Shown here piece by piece: positions 22,019 through 34,264 of a DNA stretch of 64,000 bases (position 1 is the first letter of the stretch; each line of letters begins with the position of its first letter). The stretch lies in the NCBI GenBank assembly GCA_022496805.1, contig CM040102.1, positions 5,939,001 to 6,003,000 on the forward strand, read 5' to 3'. Position numbers and translations under genes: made by a program. This DNA is from Pohlia nutans. Taxonomy: Eukaryota > Streptophyta > Bryopsida > Bryales > Mniaceae. The notes under the pieces were generated by a model, which was given only the letters and a program-made list of their open reading frames with translations, was not told where the DNA came from and did no database searches.

Positions 22019-22166
22019 TAAAAAGGGTGGTCTTTTGGTACAAAGAAATAGCACCAAAGCATAATGCCTAAGGCCACTATTGATACAGTCAAACTAATAT
22101 CAATAGTGGCCCTGAATAACAAACTTTGACACTATTTCTTGTTGCTCAAAGACCACCTTTTTACTA
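22019..22166. repeat. Imperfect foldback, about 150 bp
   Basis: Left arm GGTAAAAAGGGTGGTCTTT...CAAAGAAATAG and right arm CTATTTCTTG...AAAGACCACCTTTTTA; an inner stem GGCCACTATTGATA pairs with TATCAATAGTGGCC. A MITE remnant or a hairpin-forming transcript; no further evidence. Confidence 0.65.
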
Positions 22167-25137
22167 CCGGTAGTGTCAATATCATAGTACAAGGCATCCC
22201 ACACAAAGTTGAGCATAATTTAATTTTTTTTGTGAATCCTTTTGTAGATTATGAATAATTTGTTGAACTCTTGTAGATTGAAGAAGTATTTTTCTTGTAA
22301 TCTTTAAAAAATTCCACCGTTTTAACAATTTCAACTAAAATTTACTTGACGCCCATGTTCCATTCCAACATCAATCCTTTAACAATCGGTTTGAAGATGC
22401 ATTATAAAATGTTTGATGAAGAACAGAAATGGAGTTATGTACAAAGTTAAAATATAAATATCAATGTGAAGATCTTATTTGTAGAGTTGGATTCTTTTGA
22501 AATTCAATTAAAAATCCCAACTTATAGAATTGACAAATATTTATGAAAACATAGCTTTATATGAAAAAAAATGATCATCAAAATCACACAATTTTGGAGA
22601 AAATGCTACAGTTGAGAAGATTGATGAAACTTGTTTGGAATATTTTGTACATAACTATGTTGAAATCAAACTGTTCAAAAGTGCTCCAAAACTTCCGAAA
22701 TTTTTACTATGTGTAGAGAGCATCATGATCCTTATGTGAGATCTGTTTTGCATAATTTGGAGGTGTGAGGAGGAAGATATGAGGGTATGAAATGACGCCC
22801 AAATAACCTCCTTACAGCCTCACAAAAATTGCACACTTCATGAAATTTAGATTAGGAAGTATGCACATATTTAGCTCTAAAAAAATCATAATCTCTTTGT
22901 TGCTCACCCCATATTTCACCTTCAATAACTTGAATTTCCTCATTTTACAGTTTCAAAAGCCTAGGGACCTCATAGTCTTTTAGGGGTTAATTTTTCTTCT
23001 TGTATGGGTTAGTGATAAAAGAAGTATAGCTATTGGAACTTTCCCATCACAAAAGTCTCTTTCTAATGATTATCAATAATGTAGTGTTACTTCAGTAAGA
23101 TGATGTTCTAATATTGTCATAATTTGCAATGTTAATTTAGCACAATTTCCATTTTGTATTGTTGTATTAATTTTTGGTATATAATTTTTCCTTCGTTATC
23201 CTCGTTTTCTCCCACTATGACATTTTCTTTCTTTCTTTTTGGATTCAGCTGTGGTTTTAAAACCGAAGCCTAGAAATTTGTCTTGCTACTCAAACTATCT
23301 TGTACATGTGACTTTACTTAATAATTTCAATTTGTGAACTTATTTAAACTAAAGTGAACTACCTTTGAATGATTCAGTTCATTTTATGAACTTAATCATT
23401 GAGTACCAACTTCCTATATAAGAGATTAGGTTGTTGAAACCTTGCTCTCCCTCCACATTTCAAAATTTGCTTTGAAGGACTTAGTTATCAAATTCACTTT
23501 CATAATACTCCCGTAAATAGTTTCAAATTAGTGGCGCATTGGGCTTTGTACTTTAAACATACCATACATGCATAATGCAACAACGATCAACGATCAATGC
23601 TCAAATTGTTTTTCCTCAAAGCGACAAACAATACTGTAATCCACAACAATACAATCGACGCGTTGCTTGAGGTACTTAGGCAAACTCTAAGCCCGCAAAT
23701 AGTCTCTTTTTGTAGCTGCATGTCCGTGGAGAGTTGTTGGTGCTCTAATTGTGTCGAGAGTGAATTGGGTGTTTTGAAGCAATGGTATCCGGGTCACAAA
23801 GTAGCAGACAATAGGTTAAGCATGTAGCGCTTATTAAATAATGCTTTCCAATTTTCATTTTTTACCTTTGATGTTTTCTCTTGTGAATATACGATAACAA
23901 GTAGTAGAATGCTGGTATGCTACAAACACCTTGTGTACAACTTAAAATTGAGTACCTGTTTGTTTGTTATAGGTATAGGTGATGGATACCACCTCTTGAG
24001 AATTTCTCAAATTTTTAATTCACGCACTTGGAGCTGGAGCTTTGTTTGTTGCTTATGTTATTTTTCAACAATTCACTTTGGTTTGCTATTATTAATAGCT
24101 TTTTTTTTGTTGAACTTCAAGCGATTTGGCGTTTAGGCAATAGTTGTTTCACAATCTGCTAGTGGAAGTATATTTTTTGATTAGTGGATCCCAAGTAGCA
24201 ACTTGCACTTAGGATTTGTAGTATTCCGTCAATTGGTTCAAAGTATTGGTTTATGTTTTATTTGTTTGCTTCCATGTAAGCTTAGAATATGAACTATTTT
24301 GTGATGTTATGTGATTTTGCCTAAATTTTGAAACCCTAATTTAGTAGTGAACACAAATCTATTTACTAAAGAAGGAATTTTTTTCTTTTATTTTCAAATT
24401 TAATATCCACCGCCTTCCATGAATCTTTGTTGTTTAAAAATCTTGAACACATTGGGGTTTTGAATGGCTTAAGGAACCACAATGTGGTTGAAGAGTCATG
24501 TTTCTAAAAACTACCGTGTAAGATCTACTCTGAATTAAGCATCAATGTCTGAAATTCGGATGGATTGATTCATCACACACACACAATGCAAAAAGACATT
24601 TTTGACTTGGAGTAGTGAAGATATCAAGATATCTATGTACAAAACATTGAAAATATTGCAAATGCTTCAAACTACACTAATACTTACAAATACAACATAT
24701 GTACTATGTGATATTTCTTGTGTTTGGAAGTTTGTTATCTTGATTTTTTTTCTTTGGATTAAGTTCTCTTGTTTATTTTCCATTAGTGTATGTATCACTA
24801 TCTTGATCAATGTACCAACTCCTTTCATATTTCAACGTATAAATTTTTGTCCTAAATTGTATATAGATAAATCACTCTCACTTATAAAATTCACAATAAT
24901 TATCTGTGAGTCTGTTCTTGACATGAAAGATTGCAATAGAGAGGTGTTGATATAGGTCACTGTTGAACGATTTCACTTTCATGTATGGACATTTAACTCA
25001 AATTCTCTAATAATTTGAAGTCAAGTGTACATCCTCCAAAATCTATTTTTGAGTATGCATTATACGGTTCAAAGGCATACTATAATCTTTTGATTTAACG
25101 GTTCAATCTTACCAAGGTTTAATCATCACTTGTTTGA
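22167..25137. other. AT-rich intergenic DNA with element fragments
   Basis: No convincing gene. At about 22,385-22,500 lies an internal fragment of the 540-bp TTAA family (TGATGAAGAACAGAAATGGAG... shared with 26,650 and 47,370). At 22,975-22,992 TTTTAGGGGTTAA looks like the right end of another TTAA element whose left end I could not find. A 76-codon open stretch at 23,597-23,827 and a 117-codon one at 24,602-24,955 have no recognisable features. Confidence 0.5.
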
Positions 25138-25141
25138 TTAA

Positions 25142-25648
25142 CCCTTTAGGCCGCCATCGTCCATATATTGTTATCATAAGTGAACAGTTTTCATCCACCA
25201 AATTTTTTTATATAGTTTTTGTGTAAGTTGATTACCCTTTGTATAGTGTGGATCTTCAAAATAAGTTATTATGATTTTTGGAAAAATAACACAATTGACT
25301 TATGTCAAGCTTCATTATTAGATCAAAAAGTGAGACTTTGAACATGATTTTCCAAAATGAGTAGAATCAAATAATGGAAACCATACCATCGCATAGTGCA
25401 TGTAATTTCAATTTCATTCCAATATTTTTCAAATTTTTGTGTTAATTCAGGATTTTTAATTGAATTTCAAGCAAAAACCTTGCAAAATTATTTTAAAATT
25501 ATTAATAAAAAAATATGATACATCCAACCATACAGATGTGATCTTCACATTGGCATTTACAAATTATCTTTGTACATCAACTCCATTTCCGGTTTCCATC
25601 AAACATTTTATAACACAACTTTGAAAATAGTGTTGAATCGGGACAGGG
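25142..25648. mobile_element. TTAA-type MITE, 540-bp family, inverse copy
   Basis: 507 bp flanked by TTAA (25,138-25,141 and 25,649-25,652). It is the inverse of 26,596-27,135: CCCTTTAGGCCGCCATCGTCC here corresponds to that copy's right end, and shared interior includes the AAAAGTGAGAC and TACATCAACTCCATTTCC blocks. Confidence 0.8.
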
Positions 25649-25652
25649 TTAA

Positions 25653-26591
25653 GCTATGCTTCTACATTCGCATAGTTAAATACTTTCAATAGTATCCCCT
25701 AATTTCAACACAAAGAGCTTTAAAAAAATCACCCAACCTGAAGTGGTTTCTCTAGAACCATCTAGGCTATAAAGGGGTAAAGTTGAAAGATAAATTCTTA
25801 GTTTAACCCATAAAGGTCCAAAAGCCTATTTAAGCTAATATTATACAATAGTATTCCATTGTATTTGGCATAATTCTACACCTCCATTGGGTTTAAGATG
25901 AAAAATGAAGTTAAAATTAATGTCGACATAGTTTTAATGAATTGTTGGGGTCTCGATTTGGAACTTCATACTTCCAACAAATGCCAAATATATGTCAACG
26001 TATCTACTATTTTTAAGAGACCTTTAAAGGTTAAATAACTTCAAGATTCAAAATGGTGATAGAAACAACTCACTTCACTTTCTCATGTTGAACATTCACT
26101 GATACAATCTACTCTAATAAAAATTTGATTTAAAACTAATTATTGATATAAATTATTCCAAAATAGAGTTATTTTAGACTTTTATGATCTAGATGATTGT
26201 ACAAAATATAATTTTAACATGTTGTCTATGATTTTGTGAGTACCGTACGTTGTAGGCAGGTACGGCAGAAAACAATTCCCCCAAAAAATGCCGAAAAAAT
26301 AAATAAATTTATTAAATATTTCTTCAAACTCAACAAAAATAAAGTCAATAAAAAGCTTTAAAAAATCTTTAAATAAAAACATAACACTCAACAAAAATTG
26401 TAGACAAAAAATAAAATAAAACGTTTAAATGCCGATTTCTTTTAATGTTAGTTATTAATAGCTGATTTCATAATAATTACTTTTGAAAGTGCCGATCTTC
26501 ATTGTTTCAACTTTTATTAATTTTTCAACATGAAAGTGCCGACGGTGCCTTCCACATACTGTATACTCTTAAAATTTGAACAAATAAATGT
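25653..26591. other. AT-rich intergenic DNA
   Basis: No gene or bounded element seen. Around 26,430-26,545 a phrase AGTGCCGA recurs several times at short spacing, a weak local repeat. Confidence 0.45.
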
Positions 26592-26595
26592 TTAA

Positions 26596-27135
26596 CCCTT
26601 TAAGGTCCTGATTCAACATTGTTTTCAAAGATTCGTTATAAAATGGTTGATGAACAACGGAAATGGAGTTGATGTACAAAGCAAAGTTGTAAATGTCAAT
26701 GTGAAGATTACATTTGTACGGGTTGGATTCATCATATTTGTTATTAATATTTTTTAATTCATTTTGCAAGGTTTTCTCTTGAAATTCAATTAAAAATCCA
26801 AAATTAACCAAATTTAAAAAAAAAAATTGTAATGAAATTGGAATAACATGCACTACAAGATGCTATAGTTTCCATTATTTGATTCTACTTATTATGAAAA
26901 ATCATGTTTAAGGTCTCACTTTTTGAACTAAGATTGAAACTTGACATAAACCACTTTTGTAATTTTTCAAAAATTCACATTATCTTATTTTGATAATCCA
27001 TACCGTACAAATGGTAGTCAACTAGCACAAGAATCAAGAGAGTTTTGGATGGATGAAAAACATCACAAACTGTGTCGAAGGGACATAATAGAAATCATCC
27101 ATCGTCCAGAATATGGACGCTGGAGTGTCAAAGGG
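26596..27135. mobile_element. TTAA-type MITE, 540-bp family, reference copy
   Basis: Exactly 540 bp between TTAA at 26,592-26,595 and 27,136-27,139. Left end CCCTTTAAGGTCCTGATTC, right end (inverted) CCCTTTGACACTCCAGCG. Matches 25,142-25,648 (inverse) and 47,322-48,438 (direct). Non-coding, so it would need a transposase from elsewhere. Confidence 0.85.
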
Positions 27136-27377
27136 TTAAACACTTCAAATAATTAACTAAAAGACTACCACACCTTCATTTTTTTAGTTGTTTTGCATAA
27201 AAGTTGAAAACACTTTAAAAAAAAGGTTCGTTGGTCAATATTTTGGAAAATCAAAATGAAAAGTAATTATTTAAAATTTGATAATTCACTCATATTGATG
27301 TAATTTGAAAATGATTTTTAAAATTTCTAAACATAGTAATTTAAAAATAATAATTCACTTAATGAATGGTAACTGTA

Positions 27378-28368
27378 CAGTGGGGTGACACCGAAATTGT
27401 CCCCTTGTGCAATTCCAGGGAAAGTGCCCACACTGCTGCCAACTTTGACACCCTCCCGAGTGCTGGAAAATTGTTATTTATATATGAAATTTTAGACACA
27501 AAATCATTGTTATGTTGAAAACATGTGTACCAAAGTTCAAAACTAAAAGATTGATACAAAAAAAGATATTCAAGATTTACTAACAAGGGGTAGCTGTAAG
27601 AAATGTTTCACAGCTGCCAACTTTGACACCCTCCCAAGGATTGAAGAAAAAACAATTTCACATGAAATTTTTGGAGTAGGAACATCTTAATGTTTTTTAC
27701 AAATGTGAAAAAATTCAAGTCCAAAAGATCCACCAAAAAAATGATATTCCAAATCTATCAACTGTTGTAGTTGTGAGAAACAAAGTTGCTTCACAACTAC
27801 GATGGTAGATATAGAATAACTATTTTTGTGTATATCTTTTGGCCTTGAAAATTTTCATACATGTGATCAACATCATAAAAATCATATGACAAAAATTTCA
27901 TATTGAAATAACAGATTCTCAGCCCTAGGGAGGCTGTCAAAGTTGGAAGTTGTGAAGCGACTTTGTTTCTCACAACTACACCTGTTGGTAGATTTGGAAT
28001 ATCATTTTTTTTGTGGGTCTTTTGGACTTGAATTTTTTCACATTTGTAAAAAACATTAAGATGTTCCTACTCCAAAAATTTCATGTGAAATTGTTTTTTC
28101 TTCAATCCTTGGGAGGGTGTCAAAGTTGGCAGCTGTGAAACATTTCTTACAGCTACCCCTTGTTAGTAAATCTTGAATATCTTTTTTTGTATCAATCTTT
28201 TAGTTTTGAACTTTGGTACACATGTTTTCAACATAACAATGATTTTGTGTCTAAAATTTCATATATAAATAACAATTTTCCAGCACTCGGGAGGGTGTCA
28301 AAGTTGGCAGCAGTGTGGGCACTTTCCCTGGAATTGCACAAGGGGACAATTTCGGTGTCACCCCACTG
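27378..28368. mobile_element. 991-bp palindromic element, Tc1/mariner-like ends
   Basis: Two arms, 27,378-27,798 and 27,948-28,368, are near-perfect inverse copies of 421 bp in exact register, around a 149-bp spacer. The ends CAGTGGGGTGACACCGAAAT are flanked by TA on both sides (27,376-27,377 and 28,369-28,370), as in Tc1/mariner elements. Each arm holds two diverged modules about 178 bp apart, each starting GCCAACTTTGACACCCTCC; the spacer holds another diverged copy of this motif. Short open stretches in the arms are mirror images of each other and not genes. Confidence 0.85.
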
Positions 28369-28370
28369 TA

Positions 28371-29340
28371 CATTAAAAAAATATTTTTTCAGAAAGATTT
28401 ACGTAAATGTCTTCTATAGCTTGAATATCTAATTATTGTTATTGAATTTCAATTTCTTTCAAGTTTTAACTTAATAAAGTATGTAACAACAAAAACTTGT
28501 TATATTTACAATGCTTCCATCTAGATGCCATGAAAACCACAAAGGTTGCATGGTTTTTTGATTAAAAAGGTATTTCTACAATGCCTATGCATATCAGGAA
28601 CATAAGTACATGCAAAAAATAAAGTTAATTGTATAAAACTTTACTTTTTGTTGTTTTTGTAGGCATGGGCCGTTTTCCAATTCCAACTTTTCATTGAATG
28701 AATTTTGAAAGTTGGAAAGGATTGCAAGTTGGTGCAGAACTCATACGCAAAAGAATTAAAAAGACAAAAAAACTTACAATTAAAGTTAAAAGATTTTAAA
28801 AAAAACATAAGAGAATCCTAATGTGTGGTACAAATATTGTGTTTGTCCCTAGTGGAAGGACATATATGTGATAAAATCTTAAAAGTAGCCTAGTAGGTAG
28901 TTCAAGAAGAGTATGTTTAGGAATGTGATAAGCAAGAAAAAAAAATTAAATGCAACCTCAATACAAACACATAACCAATTTTAAAACAATAATACGTTCA
29001 CAAATGTTATGAGAGAAAGAAATAAAATTTAAAAGAAACCTAAAGTGTATATGAGATTTCATAAAGATGCCCTAATAATATTCTATACCCTATATATTTT
29101 ATCCCTTGGTCCATTCTTGAAGACCCATGCAATAATGGAATATTTGTTTTAGAATTATTTGTTGAATATTAACTTAAGTGAAAACTAACACATATTGACA
29201 TAACTAGTAAGTTGGTTTTTCTTGTGGAAAATGAAAGAATTTGTTAGAATCAGTAAAATAATTCATAATGACATTTAAAATTAGTTTTTACAAAGTGAAA
29301 TGAAAGGAATGGATTGAAAGGTAAAAAATGGATTGTACTA
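28371..29340. other. AT-rich intergenic DNA
   Basis: No gene or bounded element seen. Confidence 0.5.
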
Positions 29341-29349
29341 GACTAAACT

Positions 29350-30070
29350 TGATTAGAGTAAACTTGAGTAAACGTCACTAGACTTGATTTAAAATGACAT
29401 GATTAGACCTCGCCTCATTTGAAAGAACATGAGTAAGTGTGAAAGGATTTAATTGATTAACTTGAAAGGTCTGACTAGGGCTTAAAATGACATGATTGTA
29501 CTAGGTCTGAAAGGACATGACTACTACTAAGTAACAACCTAACAAGACTAACCCGAGAGGCATGATTTGAAAAGAACTAGGCCTATCATTGATTTAGGTT
29601 GACGTGAAATGAATTAGGCTTAAAAAGGACATGAGTGATTAGTCTTAAAGGGTCTAGCTAGGCATAAGCCTGAAAGGACCTAAGTCCTGATTATTATTAA
29701 CCAATATGAAAGAACTTGACACTGACTAGGCCTTATAGTACCTGACTAGGTCTAAAACAATCTGACTAGGCCTTATAGTACATGACTAGGCCTAATAGTA
29801 CTTGACTAGGTCTAAAACAATCTGACTAGGCCTAAAACCATCTGATTAGCCTAAAACCACCTGATTACTACTGATTAACAAAAAAGGACTTGACATTGAT
29901 TAGTCTTGAAAGGACCTGACAAACAAACCGAAAGGACTCGACACTGATTAGTCTTAAAAGGACCTGACAAACAGACCAAAAGGAATTGACATTGACTAGG
30001 CTTGAAAGGATGTGACAAACCAGAAAGGACCTAACAATCTAGAAAGGACGTGACAAATCAGAAAGGACTA
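29350..30070. repeat. Degenerate tandem repeat, GAAAGGAC-TGAC / CTGACTAGGCCT type
   Basis: Many diverged copies of phrases such as AAAGGACTTGACA, CTGACTAGGCCTTATAGTAC and TCTGACTAGGCCTAAAAC with spacings of roughly 25-40 bp. It resumes at about 30,605-30,700 (AAACCAGAAAGGACCTAAC). The 530 bp between (30,071-30,604) lacks the phrase and may be an insertion; I see no clear ends for it. No reading frame is kept through the array. Confidence 0.75.
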
Positions 30071-30699
30071 TGTTGCAATTCAAATGAGCTAGACAAGTGC
30101 CATGACACGCTGTTCATTCCGAAACATGCAATGAGACTTAGGCTACTACTGGCTGCGTTTCATCATCTACATTGCACTCGGTGTTAGCATTGGCAGCGTG
30201 TTTCGAAATGTGGGCACTTCATGGAACGCCATTAGAGTAAGTAAAAAGCTCTCGAGAAGGAAACAAATCCTTAACTTTCTTATACTTGATGGGATGTACT
30301 TGGGATTAATGAGTGAACATGTACAAGAGCATGCAAGGCCTAAAAATGTCCAACACCTTTAGGCCAACTAAGAATGTCATAGCTATTCATTTGGAAGTTA
30401 GCTACCACATTCCTATTCCTTCCATACCCATCTCAAGAGCTATACGCTCTATTCATACAAGACGAATACTGTACAATCTGTTACTGCCCTGAGCAAATTA
30501 ACCCACTAGTTAGAAAGCTGCAATAAAGCTTGCCCAAAAACACAGCCACTTGCCACTTCCTGCACTTCATGCTTGGTAACACGATTTCAAACTAAGCGTC
30601 TAAAACACCCAAAGGACTTGACAAACTAAAAAAGACCTGACAAACCAGAAAGGACCTAACAAACCAGAAAGGACTTGACAAGGATTAACTTGGCCTAAT

Positions 30700-31310
30700 A
30701 AAACAAAAAAAATAAAAAAATAATTAATTATAAATAAAGAATATTATGAAATTTAGATATTTCAAATTACAAGCAATTGATCTTCAAAAATAAATAAATA
30801 AATAAGTTCTTTCAACACCAACTTTGAATTTATTGACTAGAATTATGAAAATTTCAAATACACTCAAAGATGCAATAAAACTTTCATTTGAAGTCTTCAA
30901 ACTTTTAATGTAAAATTTATTTATTAACAATTTAGAAATTTCTCTAAAAACAATAATATTGTACCTGGCCATCAGAGTTAGAAACTGTTTTATAGAAAAA
31001 AAAGCTCAAATCTTTAGGAAATGACTTTTTCCAAAAATACCATTCTCCATAATGAAAAGGACAATCTTAAAGAACATCCACAAAAGTTTGGCATTTGTTT
31101 AAAATCATTTGGGCAAAAGAACCAATTATTTGGCCTACCAACTTTGTTGGTTGAGTACGGTAGTAAATGCATCAATTTGATCAAGTCATGCACATGCATT
31201 GAATTTATAAAAGATTATGAAAAGAACTAGGAAAGACAAAAGAAATGTTTAGGATAGTTACTCTACCTTTCAATCTTTTGTTTTTTTGTATCCTTTTATT
31301 TTTTTCTTTT
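30700..31310. other. AT-rich intergenic DNA
   Basis: No gene seen; a 69-codon open stretch at 31,021-31,230 has no recognisable features. Confidence 0.4.
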
Positions 31311-31545
31311 TGCGGTCGTGGGGTGTGTAACTGGGCATCCATGTCATTCTCCCTTCCTCACACTTTTTTCCTCTCCCTCTCTCTCCCCCTCTCCCTCTTT
31401 CTCCCCCTCTCCCTCTCTCCTTTCCCTCTCTTCTCTTTTTCTCCCCTTCCATCTCCACATATGTATAGGAGAGAGGAGAGAGGAGAGAGGAGAGAGGCAA
31501 TGATATAGGGTGCGCAACCAGGCACGCCACAACCGGAATAAAAAC
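31311..31545. repeat. Pyrimidine/purine hairpin, possible MITE
   Basis: A CT-rich tract (about 31,345-31,455, CCTCTCCC and CTCTCTCC units) is followed by a GAGAGAG tract (31,468-31,498), so the two can pair. Flanking sequences GGTCGTGGGGTGTG (31,313) and, inverted, GGTTGTGGCGTGCC (31,545) are imperfect inverted repeats, suggesting an old MITE whose arms grew as microsatellite. Confidence 0.6.
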
Positions 31546-32533
31546 TAAAATTAAAATTAAATTTTAAAAAAATTAAAAAAATTAAATTTTTTCATATGTT
31601 GCCTTTGTCGATCTGTTGTTGCACAAGAAGAGTAAAAAATGGAAAGAAAAGAATGAAGAAAAAAAAAAGGAAAAAAAAAAAAGAGAAGAAAAAAGGTGAC
31701 TAGAAAGAAAACAAGATAAAAGAAAAGATAAAAGTAAGGATGTAGATTCATTTGATAATTTTTTTTAGTAATGAATAATGAGATGTCCATTATTTTGAAA
31801 AATTCATCTTTACAAGTATCAAATTTCAATCCATAACATCAATCTCATTTTTCAACTTAAGTCAAAAAAGTTTCAAAGGCACAAATTTGATAGCATGCTT
31901 AGTTTTAGTTAATGAAACTTAGGGATTTAAAGTTAAAAGTCCAAGAAGCCTTTTTTGGCCACACTATGTGTAATTTTGTGTATTATTTATATGCGTGCCA
32001 CAAATAAAGGGACAATACACTACAAAGTTTGTATTTTCAATGAGGCAATTTTATTCACATAAATTGCTAACTGCTTAGAGCTTGCATGAAAAAAATAAAT
32101 ATGAAACCAAGATGATATCCATTTAAACTAGTAAATATCCAAAAATCTCAATACCAATTTTGCAACAATTTATATAAAAGTTAATACAATATGTATATAG
32201 AACCTTTTCATTATAAAGGTAACAAGGGCTTATAGGGACCACAAGAACTAGATTCATATAGAGATCATTTATTTATTATGTCCAATATACAGGTTAGGTT
32301 TATCAAGGATCACTCAATCTAAGTGATAGAATTTCTACGTGTGATAGAATGTGACTTTGCATATAAAATTAAAAAAACAAAGCCATAAAGAAAATGAATT
32401 TGTGTTGTGATTGATGCTTCAACCAAGTCCGCATCTCTGTGGTGAGGAACTTCAATTTTATGCATGATTTCTATGAGGAAGGCAAAAATCAAATCCTTCT
32501 TCACCTCGACTTATTTTGTAGAATATGCATTAA
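31546..32533. other. AT-rich intergenic DNA
   Basis: No gene seen; A-rich run at about 31,650-31,690. Confidence 0.45.
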
Positions 32534-32736
32534 CTCCTAAAGGACCAAGAAGCCTAAAGTGAATCTCATGTTTTATTTTTAGTGTTTTTGTGTGAACCTC
32601 CTTTTATTCAATTTTAATTGTTTCTTGACCAATTCATACAATGTTTGTCATTGATTTTAGTGATATAAAATTTGGTCTCATCTATATTGTATTTTCACAA
32701 AATTTAATTTTTCATGAATCCTTGGTTCTTTAGGGG
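32534..32736. mobile_element. TTAA-type MITE, 203 bp
   Basis: Flanked by TTAA (32,530-32,533 and 32,737-32,740). Ends CTCCTAAAGGACCAAGAAGC and, inverted, CCCCTAAAGAACCAAGGATTC. Same family as 1,261-1,496 and 51,851-52,079; the interior phrase AAATTTGGTCTCATCT recurs in the latter. Confidence 0.85.
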
Positions 32737-33498
32737 TTAAAAGCATGCCTACTATCTAGGTTGGTATACCTATTTCCGAACTTCATATACCAGTCCAAAC
32801 CTATATTTTACCATATAAGAGGAGATTGGTTGATACAAGCAAAATACAAGCCTCAAAAGTCTTCCCAAGTCAAATTGGCACCTCAATTTTTAATATGAAA
32901 TTTGAAGATAGCAATCACAGGTGGGAATGCTCTAAGTAAATTTATGATAACTTGTGTCAATTATTGGTGCACACAACCTTTTTTCACTCACAAAATATAG
33001 TTAGAATGCGAAATTATTTTTAAAAAGAGAAAAATTTGGAATATCATTTGTTTATGTACAAAATATTCATTCATTTTGTGCAAATTTTCATTCAATTATG
33101 ACAACTTCATCTAAAATCAAAATAAAAGTGCTACACTCGTTTGTTGACTCTGACCATAGGAAAGAGGCATTTTGGGGACACTCATTTTTTTGGACTAAAT
33201 ACCACTTTAGCAAATATATTCCATTTATGATTTCACTAAAACACATTCTCATTCTTCACCTATTCTATTCCGATTAGAGCTCCTTAAAGCGTAGCTGCTT
33301 GTTTAATTGATACGAACCGTTTGAAAAATGAAAAATTGCAGAAAAATCCCTGGATTCACACGGCACACCTTACACAACAGTGATCTCATAATCACTTTAT
33401 GACATTTAGAACATTATGCGACCTCCCACATAAATGGTATCTACTTTTGCTACCAAGTGCATACAATACTCACGATACCTCTATAATATCCGACAATA

Positions 33499-33887
33499 GA
33501 GTTAACCGAAAACAGAACACGTGTTCTGACCCCAAAAATCCAAGAAGTGAGAGTGTATGCTGCCTTGTAGTGTAGCCGAATTCAAAGCAAAAGGGGAAGA
33601 AGATACCCTCTATCTTTAATTTAGACACGAGCTCCAAGTTGTGAGAGCCAACTAATCAATGCAGTCACCTAATTATATCTCAAGTGGATCTGGGCCGTGG
33701 CCTCGAAGCCTTGGCTCTCTTTGAACTCACCTTCATTTCAGTTTTGCCTCCTTTGTGACGGCAAAACAAGTTTATTCTCCTTTCTATTTTGAATTCTTTG
33801 GAAACCATGTCAGTTTGCTTGGTTACCTTAGATATGGGTCAAACTCACCTCACCTAACATGTATTTTCTCTTCTTTCGGTTAACTCT
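33499..33887. mobile_element. Nested element with GAGTTAACCGAA ends
   Basis: 389 bp inside the MITE at 33,377-34,449. Ends GAGTTAACCGAAAA and, inverted, AGAGTTAACCGAAAG; flanked by AATA on both sides (33,495-33,498 and 33,888-33,891). Removing the element and one AATA rebuilds the host sequence seen at about 5,795. Superfamily unknown. Confidence 0.75.
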
Positions 33888-33904
33888 AATACCTTTGATA
33901 TATT

Positions 33905-34264
33905 GGAGTTATCCGTAAAGTCCATCAAATCTTGAAGAAGATACCATGAATTTTTCTTTATTATACTCTTATTTCTTCACTCAAAATAGTTAGAAGGTGT
34001 GGAAGATCTTAGTGGTTTATCATTATTAGGTGTGTAAGAGGTGTGTAAGAGCTTGGTGGTCTTCAAAAGTTTTCAAAAGTTTTTTAGCTCCTTTCTTGGT
34101 GCTAAAAAACTTTTGAGCTCTTACACACCTCTTACACACCTAATAATGATAGACCACCAAAATCTTCCACACCTTTTAACTATTTAGAGTGAACAAATAA
34201 GAGTATAGTAAAGCAAAATTCTTTATAGATTCATCAAACTCAAGGTGACTTTACTCATAACTCA
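33905..34264. mobile_element. Foldback element, copy 2 (nested)
   Basis: The inverse of the copy at 8,084-8,455, lying in the host MITE between GATATATT and AAAGTGATACC. The outer part of each arm is GAGTTAT-like; ATT may be a 3-bp duplication. No coding capacity. Confidence 0.75.

Noticed and set aside
23597..24955. Open frames at 23,597 and 24,602 as genes
   Set aside because: Short, AT-driven composition, no domain, no splice context.
27359..28432. Two small genes encoding the same 70-residue peptide on opposite strands
   Set aside because: The peptides are identical only because the arms of the palindrome are mirror images.
31245..31532. Leu/Ser-Phe-rich or Arg/Glu-rich small proteins
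   Set aside because: They translate the CT/GA microsatellite in several frames.
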